Below, piece by piece: positions 25,101 to 33,336 of a DNA stretch of 64,000 bases; position 1 is the first letter of the stretch; the number at the start of each line of letters is the position of its first letter. The notes beneath the pieces are model-generated. The model did not search any database. It saw only the letters and a list, made by a program, of their open reading frames with translations, and was not told where the DNA came from. The stretch covers positions 89,430,321-89,494,320 of the forward strand of contig NC_083341.1 of NCBI RefSeq assembly GCF_019175385.1, in the 5' to 3' direction. The stretch comes from Lycium barbarum (taxonomy: Eukaryota > Streptophyta > Magnoliopsida > Solanales > Solanaceae). The translations under genes were made by a program, and so were the position numbers.

Positions 25101-25860
25101 TTGATTCAGAGAATGATTCTGTCGGTGTTGCTTCTGTATGACTGAGCCGGACTATGATTCAGTCGGCTATAGTTCTGCACCCCTAGCTTTGGTTGCGGGT
25201 ACGTCAGTCGCACTCTGTGCCCCGATCCGCACGATGATCCTGTCAGTTAAGCTCTGTGCCTCTGTTTCATATCACGATTCAGACGGCTACACCCCGTGCT
25301 TATGATATATGTCGTGGTCCTGCACACACACTCTGTATTTCTGTTTCGGACTCGGGTCCGATCCTACTTGTTGTACTTCTATACTTCTGGCTCGGGTTTT
25401 GATTATATTGTTACATGGTCGCTTTACATACACGGTGCATTTCCGTACTGACCCCCTGTCCTTCGGGGGCTGCGTTTCATGCCGCGCAGGTACTCCCAAT
25501 TGAGGTGAGGACAGATGGAAGATATCTCAGCACAGATGGCAAGCTCCATTTGTTCCCGGAGTGCTGCCGAGTCAGAGCCTGTATGTTATGCGCTTGGAAT
25601 CTGGTTAGAGACTTTGCAGACAGTGTTGTGGGTGTTGGTTGTCGGTCTGTGTATGTAATGAATTTTGTATGTTCACAAATTTGTTCGGCCTGAGGGCCAC
25701 GGGAAAGAATTTTTCTGAAAGAAAAGTTTTGCTATGTACTTTATTATTTGATTTAAAAATAATATGACGTGATTTTATGTGTACCAAGAGTCTGAGGGTT
25801 CGCTCGGCCCTAAGTAAGGGTCGGGTGCCCATCACACCCTAGTGAGGTCGGGGTGTGACA
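22160..25860 (+). mobile_element. Element D 5' LTR
   Basis: 3701 bp from TATTATATCCCG (native TG changed to TA) to GGGTGTGACA. In order it holds a donor-like GAG|GTAAGG (22724/22725), the GGAAATGCTGCCGAAATTTC motif near 23546, a micro-exon-like segment (23635-23685), a 36-bp minisatellite (24474-24820) and the R/U5 stem GACCCCCTGTCCTTCGGGGG (25449-25470 region). The GT after the micro-exon has mutated to TT in this copy, while the 3' LTR retains GTATGT. Confidence 0.95.
24474..24820 (+). repeat. 36-bp minisatellite with CCGCGG core (D 5' LTR)
   Basis: About nine degenerate units of the form GACCGCTGGATACTTGACC then GCGGTATGTGTGATTGT. The central ACCGCGGT is palindromic. The same array is at about 38720-39066 in the 3' LTR with a few substitutions. 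Open frames across the array on both strands are by-products of its repeat length, a multiple of three. Confidence 0.9.
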
Positions 25861-25863
25861 GAG

Positions 25864-25875
25864 TGGTATCAGAGC
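25864..25875 (+). promoter_or_regulatory. Element D primer-binding site
   Basis: TGGTATCAGAGC, a perfect initiator-Met tRNA complement, starts three bases after the LTR end. Confidence 0.95.
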
Positions 25876-25919
25876 AGGTCTGTCCTAGGGGTTGTCTGCA
25901 AAGTCGTGTCCGGTAGAGT

Positions 25920-25958
25920 CTTGTTTGTGGTGTGTTGCGCGCCACATTTATAAACAAG
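25920..25958 (+). promoter_or_regulatory. Leader hairpin with GCGCGC loop (D)
   Basis: The arms CTTGTTTGTGGTGTG and CACATTTATAAACAAG enclose the loop TTGCGCGC, whose hexamer (25937-25942) is self-complementary. It lies 45 nt after the primer site. Placement and loop resemble the retroviral dimerisation initiation stem-loop. A function in RNA dimerisation or packaging is inference. Confidence 0.75.
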
Positions 25959-26043
25959 AGACTACGGGGCATCTAGGGATTGTTGATCTTCTTTGAATCC
26001 TAGACCGTGCGATAGAGCCAGCTGTAGGGAATGAATTCCTTCT

Positions 26044-26062
26044 TACTAACTCTTGATTTCAG
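26044..26062 (+). promoter_or_regulatory. Branch-point and 3' splice-site-like signal in the D leader
   Basis: TACTAAC at 26044-26050 is followed by TCTTGATTTCAG ending at 26062. This is a near-ideal branch site and acceptor. The same string appears in C (40219-40237, minus) and nearly so in F (ACTAACC ... CAACAG, to 49634). In coding elements the matching acceptor sits 1-3 nt before the gag ATG. Confidence 0.65.
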
Positions 26063-26755
26063 CTGGAGGACGATATCGACGTAAGGCAGCGACTGCCGAT
26101 ATTATAGGCTACACCGTACACAAGTAAGCAATGGTATGAAAGACGTATGCCGGGTAAGGTATTTGCAGTATGATTGAAACGTAAGGTTGAAAATTGAAAG
26201 GAAAAGTAAACAAGAATGTGTCGCCAGTGCCGTTTGAGTTGGGCACGTGAGGTAAGCCTCGACCTCTTTATACCCTCATCTGAAATTGTTAGCCCTGTGT
26301 GGCTATGATGCGATATGATATGATGTATATATACGTGTATGTGTTGGCCCTGTGAGGCGTGGTTGGTATTTCCTGTGTATAGGTTTTGCGATAGTGAGAA
26401 AGACAGAGGAACCTCTGCCCAAATTTTTCTAGAAATACGAAGAGGAAAATGAGATATAGATTCTTAACAAGTCTTGAAGGTCGATATCGATAGGGCAAAA
26501 ATGCCTAACGACCAAGTTTCCTCTAATTGGATGAATTCAAAGTGTATGACGGGTCGTTGAGAATTGAGCGGTTCGCTCACGACTCAGGAATATATATATG
26601 TACGCATAAAGGTAAACACTGAGGATTTACAGGGGACGACCCGGTAATCAGAAAAGTAAAAGAATCTTCTCTAGATCGGGGTGGGACCTGCTACGAGAAC
26701 GTTTTGAAAGCTGTTAAGACCCCGACTTGCCTTAAATTATGTGACCAAGGTCGTG

Positions 26756-26866
26756 TGGGGCAGTCGACGTAATTATGTCAGCATTAACGTGTCAAACGTG
26801 TGAAAGTTACGAAGTTAAGCGTGCTAGAGCCAGAGCAATTTTGGGATGGGTGACCCCCTGGGAAAT
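26756..26866 (+). ncRNA. 5S rRNA-derived segment inside element D
   Basis: GTTAAGCGTGCT at 26814-26825 matches the 5S internal promoter A box exactly. GGGATGGGTGACC then CCCTGGGAA (26843-26863) matches the C box and the following helix. The 5' half is aligned but weaker. The last roughly 20 nt of 5S are not recognisable. A TTTT run at 26876-26879 could act as a Pol III stop. It is a 5S-derived module, not a functional rRNA gene. Confidence 0.8.
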
Positions 26867-27403
26867 ATACCAAAATTTTCATGAATGTAAAAATGAAAGA
26901 CAAATAGGAAATCTGGGGTAACCCGAAGGAAATCGGAATGTACTAAACGATTGGGAACCCTAAATAGGCCGGGCAGGCCAAGGCCGACTCGGCTGGCGAA
27001 AGGGAAAGGAAACACAATACAATCCCTGGATCAGGGTAAGTTTGAATAAGCGTTTGGAAATGTTTTGCGAGCTAAATGGCAGTAGATGCATAGATGTGCA
27101 TATGATGTCTCGTTCGTGACTGTACCGATCCGTAGTGGGCCCCAGCGGCCAGTGTTACGATATCTGAAGATGTTAGCTAAACGAAACTTGGAAGGCAAGT
27201 AAAAGGTGTGATATAGAGGCGTTATGAAGTAAACGAGTACTGAACTTGTTAAAATAAGGGTTGAATCTTCCGTTACAGCAATATTAATGAAGAAGAGGAA
27301 ATGTGAGTAAGCGGAAGAAAGAGAGATAGCAATGGCAACTCTTGGAAATCTTCGAAGGGAAGACGGATACCTCCCCGGATGTAAGAGAAGACCCCATAAG
27401 GTC

Positions 27404-27408
27404 AGTTT
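27404..27408. repeat. Target-site duplication of element E (AGTTT)
   Basis: AGTTT directly precedes E and directly follows it at 36363-36367. Excising E reconstitutes the D junction leading into its palindrome and polypurine tract. Confidence 0.95.
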
Positions 27409-30400
27409 TGTTATGTCCCGTGTTTTCGTATAATTGGAAATCGAGAAATAATTAAGACTTGTGTGTTATAAGGGAATATTTTGATTCTAGTTGATGTGAC
27501 TATGTTGGTTATGAAATCATTGATGTTAAGACATTGGGGAAGGCCGAGGGTAAATTTGGAATTTCGGAAATTAGTTTCGGGAATTACAAAACGGGACTTT
27601 TAATGAATTGGGCCAAGGAAATTGAAATAACAATTTGGGCCCAAAGAGGTGGGGTGGCCGGCCACTAGGCATGGGCCAAGCCCACTTTTAAAAGTCATGT
27701 GCTATGCACATGACCTCTATATGGATATATATCAAGTAATACTTGGAAATTATCAAGAAAAAAATTGCAACTCCAACTTTGAGCTCTAGGAGCCCTTCGG
27801 CCGAACCCCTTTCCTTTTAAAAAAAACAAATTCCCAAGCCTTTGATTCTAATCCAAGTATCTTGATTCTCCCATATTTGTAAAGTACTCAAGACCCTCTT
27901 CAACGGGGTATAATTAATTTGGCAAAAGGTGCGCGTTTGCGGCAAGTCGGAAATTCAAGAGAAAGGTAAGAATTTTGCCCCTCAAATGTTATGGAATTGG
28001 TATGAATGTGTTAAGGATTGAGAATAGACGAGAATCCCGTAGTTTTGATGTGTGTAGAAAACCGTGGGTGTGTGTGTATAAGGTGTTGTGACCGTGTGCC
28101 TAAGAAGGAGAAAGAAGTGTGAATTTGATCTTGTTTAGTTTGTTTATTGCGTCGTTGTGACAATTATGATGTAAATGATCGTTTAACGAATTGAATTGGT
28201 GTTGAAAAAAATAATTTCGGAACATTATCGGAAAGTATATACCTTTGGTATATTTGTGTATATCATTGTATATCTATGATACTAAAAGACTTTAAATGTG
28301 ACTTATGGTTGATGTTAATGAATTTGGAATGAAACAAAGCGAGTTAGAATGTTCGCCGTAAGTTTTTGATGTTTTGGATGAAATATGGAAAGTAATGAAC
28401 TTTGGGAAATTTTGTATATTGTTTGGAGTGTAATTGGGATGGGTTTGAATAATCTTGAATGGGTGAATGAATACAATAATGTGGGCATAAGTTTGGAATT
28501 GTGAAGTTTGAATGAAAGTTGTCAACTTGTGTAGTAAGGTAGAACTTTAAAGTTAGAATGACTTGATTGTGGTTTATGTTGTTTGATGATGTTTGGGTTG
28601 TTGTTGTTGATGTATTTTGAGCCGAGCTAAGTCTCGGGGGTGTTAGATTTATAGGGGAAATGCTGCCGAAATTTCGGTAGCCAAGTATAGCCCAAAGGTT
28701 AAGATGTTAACTTTCATGAATAGTAACTGGTGAAAGTGACCATTTGCAGTTTTTGGACGAAACGGGAATTGAGATTTGACGAGCGTAAGGCGCAATCCAG
28801 GTATGTAAAGCCTACCTTTCCTTCTTTTGGAATGTCCTAGTCATACTATGTTAAGATCGGACCCTCGGGGATAATTCTGCTCTTGGAAATCCGAGTTCAA
28901 GTTTGGGCACTATTCATTCAGCGCAATTGAAACCTATTCCTTATATTTGGTTGAAAGAATGTTCAAACCTTCATAACTTTTGCTATTGTGTCCGAATCTC
29001 TCCGAAACTTTCGTAGATGGCTTTATGGAGCCTAAAGTTCGTGATTTGTGTCCGCCGCCTCGATTTGACTCAAGGTGGGCCCGTAAGCCCCGAGGCTTCC
29101 CTTATTTGGTTTGTTTGACTCATTTCCGTCCGATATGAAAAGTGATCGTTTGCCTAGGACTCAAAGGTCCGTTTGAAATTTCCTATATCGTTATTGAACG
29201 TTTGCACTATGAATGATGTTAGATTTTCGGAAGATGACTTGTGAATTGTTTTTCAAAGGTTTTGCAGTTTGGAACTTCGCAACTTCCATATATTAACTCT
29301 GATCGAACTGACTCCTACTCCGAGCCTTCAGGCGTCGGTATATGCCTATATGTAATTATATGTCGAGTCTTGTAATTTACTTTTGATATGCATATGGTTT
29401 CTGCACTACTCCGTTCGTGCCATTCGCTATGATTTCGTTCGTCGGTACCCGGGCCGGCTTTGTGATCGTGCGCGCTATACCATATACGGAAGTATGATGT
29501 GTTACGGTTTTTGAGGCCTCGCCATAGGCCGGTTACCGTTTATGGAGTTATGATGTGATATGGCATTTGATATGTTCTGATGATGTGATATGTGTGTGAT
29601 ACGATTTGTCTGGAGACTGTACGGAGATTTGAAAAACTTCTGGAGTATGATGTGTTGTGGCACCAGCGTCGGGGGGGGGGGGGGGGGTGACCACGTTCCT
29701 AAGCCCTATACATGACTTTTATTTGCATTTGTACATTTATCTTCCGTACAGGTTTGATTTGCTACTTTGACGTTTGTGTTTGTTCCTTCTGACTCCAGTT
29801 ATGATTGTGATTTCTGTACCTTCTGCTTTATATACTCAGCACTTCTCCCGTACTGACCCCCTGTTCTTCGGGGGGCTGCGTTTCATGCCCGCAGGTACAG
29901 AAGCTCGTTTGGGTGGTCCTCCGGTTTAGGCTACCTATTCTGCTATTTTGGAGATGTCCCCTTGATCCGGAGCTTAACTTTTGGTACATACCTTTTGCTG
30001 TGTGTGGATTCTGTACATTTGTGGCTGTGTGGGTACGGCGGTGCCCTGTCCCGTCATATGTTCGTATGTTCTGTTTTGTTTTAGAGGCCTGTAGTTATGT
30101 TTGTGGGTCGTGGGTCCGGTGTGTTTGTATGTGGATCTGTTTTGCGTTCTTAAGCGGCCCGTATGCTACTATGGCCAAGACGGCCCATGAGTTTGTAGGT
30201 GTGTGTGTGCATTTGGGCGATGTAAATTCCACCACCTTTCTGATTTTGATATGACTGTTCTGCAGGGGCGACCGCTTAAGATAAGTGTTCGATCAATGTT
30301 CGTGTGACGTCTGCTATTAGTTTCAGTTCGAACAACGTATGTTAAGTCTGAATGAGTCTTAATATGATGATCTGGTTTGTGACTCTGTTTGGGGTGCCTA

Positions 30401-30441
30401 AGTAGGGCACCAGTCGCGGCCCATGGGGTTGGGTCGTGACA
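27409..30441 (+). mobile_element. Element E 5' LTR
   Basis: It runs from TGTTATGTCCCGTG to GGTTGGGTCGTGACA. It contains a donor-like AAAG|GTAAGAATT (27965/27966), GGGAAATGCTGCCGAAATTT (28657 region), a 51-nt micro-exon-like segment (28750-28800) bounded by ATTTGCAG and GTATGTAAAG, a G17 run (29671-29687; G7 in the 3' LTR), and the paired R/U5 hairpins (29835-29898). A 113-codon frame at 29913-30254, also present in the 3' LTR, has no recognisable domain. Confidence 0.95.
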
Positions 30442-30445
30442 AAAG

Positions 30446-30457
30446 TGGTATCAGAGC
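30446..30457 (+). promoter_or_regulatory. Element E primer-binding site
   Basis: TGGTATCAGAGC, a perfect initiator-Met tRNA complement, lies four bases after the LTR end. Confidence 0.95.
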
Positions 30458-30498
30458 GGTTTGTCCTCGGAATGTCTACAGGCCGTGTCTCGTAGAGT

Positions 30499-30538
30499 CT
30501 TGTTTATCGATGTGTTGTGCACCACATCTATAAACAGG
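30499..30538 (+). promoter_or_regulatory. Leader hairpin with GTGCAC loop (E)
   Basis: The arms CTTGTTTATCGATGTG and CACATCTATAAACAGG pair with one mismatch and one wobble around the loop TTGTGCAC. The hexamer at 30517-30522 is self-complementary but differs from the GCGCGC of D, H and I. Element C has the same GTGCAC form. Confidence 0.75.
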
Positions 30539-30726
30539 AGGCTACAGGGCATTTAGGGTGTTACTCTTCTTTGGATTCTTAGATCGTGCGATAAAGCTGT
30601 ATGATTAGGACAATTCTCCCCTACGAATTGTTGTATCTACGGCGAGGCTCCAAAGAGCAGAAGTGTCGGTATTTGGGGAAAATGTTTCTGACCCTCTTCC
30701 TGCAGGTGATTATAGGTTGATAAATA

Positions 30727-31242
30727 ATGAAGAGGAGCGCTTCGGATGATGGGGATGGGGGTGCTAATAAGGCCCCTAGGACATCACCAGGACCGAGTAG
30801 GCAGACCCCCAGCTACTCGATTGAGACAGACCCTTCGGAGGATCCAGAGACAATTCCTCCAGAGTTTTTGATCCCCAGAGTAGAGGCTCCCAGGGAAGAC
30901 AGCTATGACACCGACCCTTCGGAGGACCCAGCGACGATACCTCCAGAGTTTCTTACTCCCAGGGAGGAGGATAGCCCCGATGCTGAACCACCAGAGCATC
31001 CCTCTGGGACGCCGTAGGAGGAGGTTCCCGAGGATGTGCCAGCAGCTCTGGTAGTGGAGCAGTATGTTAGACAGGCTTCCCCGGAGAGTGTTACGCCCTA
31101 CTCCAGCCCTTTGTCCTGGCCGTCGGTGAACCAGGAATTGCCAGGCTATCTACACTCCTCCGATTCAGATGCAGGTAATAGTGGGGGCCAGACAGACGAC
31201 GATGATGAGGGACACAGTTCCCACAGCAGCTCCCCAGGTTAG
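30727..31242 (+). pseudogene. Acidic, Pro-rich ORF of element E, interrupted by one TAG
   Basis: The ATG at 30727 lies 21 nt after a splice-acceptor-like CTTCCTGCAG (to 30705). The frame reads MKRSASDDGDGGANKAPR and includes two similar blocks containing TDPSEDPETIPPEFL and TDPSEDPATIPPEFL. It meets TAG at 31015-31017 and continues in frame to TAG at 31240-31242 with a Ser/Asp-rich tail (DSDAGNSGG, HSSHSSSPG). The length is 171 codons if the first stop is ignored. It lacks capsid, zinc knuckle or enzyme motifs. It may be a gag-leader relic or an element-specific protein; I do not recognise it. Confidence 0.55.
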
Positions 31243-31985
31243 ACCCGAGTTTGATCAGTTATGAGTACGTAAGTTTCCTAAGATTCTCGGTATGTGTATG
31301 ATATTTGTAAAACGTTGTTCAATGACGATAACAGAAATTTAAAAGGATTAGCGACCTAGTGATCGAAGGCAAGGGCGACTGAGATGTCCCCACCGTCAGT
31401 GTGAGTCTGGAAATCCTGGATGAAAGTAAACAGGAAAGTACCTCCAATGCCGTTTGAGATGGGCACGTGTGGTAAGTGTCGACGACGTTATAATTCTTAT
31501 TTGAAGTTATCAGCCCCGTGTGGCTGCGATACGACATGATATGATATGTATGTATGTGTATATATGTTGGCCTTGTGAGGCCCGGTTGGTATTTCTGGTG
31601 TACAGGTTTTGGATAGTAAGAAAAACAGAGGAACCTCTGCCCAAATTTTTCCAGAAATATGGAAGTAAATATGTAGATTAAGTGCTAAAGGGTTCCGCGA
31701 TACTTGTCGGAATTTAGTTTTCTTCTGTCGGTGGCCGGAGAACACCTTACGGTGACAATTATCAGACTCCACCGACTATTTGGAGGCGGAATTCGTAGGA
31801 CGAAGATTTAAATCTATGGGTTGTCCGTAATTGTGTGTATATGTGTATGAAAGTGAATGCTGAAGATTCAGAAAGGCAGCGCGGTAATTGTATGACTTAG
31901 CCCGGGGTGGGACCCGCTACGAGAATTCTTCGAAAAATTTGCTAAGACCCTGATCTTCCCTAAAATTTTGTGACAAAGGTCGTGC

Positions 31986-32098
31986 GGGGCAATCGACGAA
32001 ATTATATTATCCCTAACGCGTCAAAATGCATGAAAGTTTCGAGGTTAAGCGTGCTCAAGCCAGAGCAATTCTGGGACGGGTGACCCCCTGGGAAGTAA
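31986..32098 (+). ncRNA. 5S rRNA-derived segment inside element E
   Basis: GGTTAAGCGTGCT (32043-32055) and GGGACGGGTGACC then CCCTGGGAAGT (32073-32096) match the 5S A and C boxes, with one change in the C box. The 5' half is more diverged. The position relative to the conserved block and polypurine tract matches D and F. Confidence 0.75.
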
Positions 32099-32572
32099 TG
32101 CAAAGTTTCTCACAAGCGAAAGTATGATAAATATAAATGGAAATTTGGGGTAACCAAAAGGAAAATAGAATGTGTGGGGTAATTAGTGCCCTTACAGGAG
32201 TCGCGCAGAACGAGGCGGACTAAATGGGCAAAAAGAAAAGGTACCACACCGCTCGGGAAATTGAGCGAATTCGAACAACAGTCTGAGACATTCGCCAGTA
32301 AGGTATTAGTAAGTGTGTGTATGTGTGTGTGTATGATTTTCGTTTGGTGTCCATATGGAACAAGAGCCGAGTCCAGGCGACTAATATTGTGAGTGATGAA
32401 GAATAAGAGTGTGAATAAGCGGAACCTCTGAAGGAGCCGATGAGCGACACGCAAGACAATTTGTATGATCACTTGGCAAACAAGTTTACAAATAAAGGGA
32501 AATCCTCATGAATCATTGGAGCCATAATAGGAGCGATTTGATCCTAATTCGGTATTCTATCTGTTGTACTTC

Positions 32573-32970
32573 TACACTCCCGATTCCGATAAGGCTCTGC
32601 CTAGTACGCCTCTGTATTTCTGAGCTTGATTATGTTCCCATCTGATGAATTTTTGTGCGTCTGATTCTGAATACGTTTCTGTCTGGCACACCCCTGTATG
32701 TCTGACTCTGGATATAAATCCGTCTGATATGCCTTTGTACGTCTGATTTTGATCACGCGTCTGTCTGATACATCTTCGTATGTCTGATACACTTCGGTCT
32801 GTCTGACTTCGATCACGACTCTGTATGACACAATTCTGTACATCTGATTCTGATTTCAAATCTGTCGGATACCTCTCTGTACGTCTGACTCCGATCTCAG
32901 ATTTGTCTGACATACTTCCGTACCTCTGATTTTGACTATGAATCCGTCCGATATGCTTATACGCGTCCGG
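32573..32970 (+). repeat. Degenerate ~41-bp minisatellite in element E
   Basis: About nine units of the form CTGTATGTCTGACTCTGAT then CACGAATCTGTCTGATAC. Unit length is close to 41-42 bp with substitutions and small indels. Minus-strand frames across it (for example 32572-33099) owe their length to the repeat. Confidence 0.8.
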
Positions 32971-33300
32971 CCCTAGCTCTGAATCTGTTGGCATAAAGTG
33001 TCTGGTGTGAAGTAAAGTGAGATTACGACGATGTGGTAAGGAACCCAGAAGTGTAGCTAGAATGATATTGATTATAATGTCTGGGAAGCGTTTGTCCATT
33101 ACAAGAATATAGCGTATGGTTCGGTGATTACGTGGGGTATGAGAAAATGTATTAGGAAGGCATTTGAATCAGTGATGTGAAAATTTTTATTTACCCCCCC
33201 CCCCCCTAATGTTGATAAAGAAGCCATGTCGGAAAAGCAACAAAGGACAACTATAAAGAGAACCCTTCTGAAGTAGTATGACGCCCCATGAGGTCAACTT

Positions 33301-33336
33301 AACATTCGAGGACGAATGTTCTTAAGGGGGGGAGAA
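33301..33336 (+). promoter_or_regulatory. Element E palindrome and polypurine tract
   Basis: AACATTCGAGGACGAATGTT (33301-33320) is a perfect 8-bp inverted repeat with an AGGA centre. AAGGGGGGGAGA follows, directly before the 3' LTR. Confidence 0.95.

Larger units (their letters stand above)
26063..27408 (+). other. Element D internal non-coding region
   Basis: There is no frame of note. Recognisable blocks in order are GGTAAGG-type junctions, the conserved C/D/E/F block (26335-26450), a CTACGAGAACG block (26690 region) shared with E and F, a 5S-rRNA-like segment (26756-26866), and a tail similar to F (GTTTGAATAAGCGTTTGGAA, 27040 region). It ends at the E insertion. Confidence 0.8.
31243..33300 (+). 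other. Element E internal non-coding region
   Basis: No gag or pol. It holds the conserved C/D/E/F block (31560-31670), a 5S-like segment (31986-32098), a GAGTCGCGCAGAACGAGG stretch comparable to F (50560 region), and a roughly 41-bp minisatellite (32573-32970). A C13 run lies at 33194-33206. It ends before the palindrome at 33301. Confidence 0.8.

Noticed and set aside
25864..25875. tRNA gene fragments at GGTATCAGAGC sites
   Set aside because: These are primer-binding sites complementary to the initiator tRNA 3' end. No tRNA gene boxes or cloverleaf surround them.
26756..26866. Cassandra-type TRIM element
   Set aside because: Cassandra has short LTRs that contain the 5S. Here LTRs are 2.5-3.7 kb and the 5S-like part is internal.
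29913..30254. 113-codon frame present in both E LTRs (also 35834-36175)
   Set aside because: Two copies exist only because LTRs are duplicated. The frame overlaps the R/U5 region, has no domain, and several base changes between copies are not biased to silent sites.
32572..33099. 175-codon minus-strand frame in element E
   Set aside because: It spans the ~41-bp minisatellite antisense to the element. Repetitive composition explains its length.
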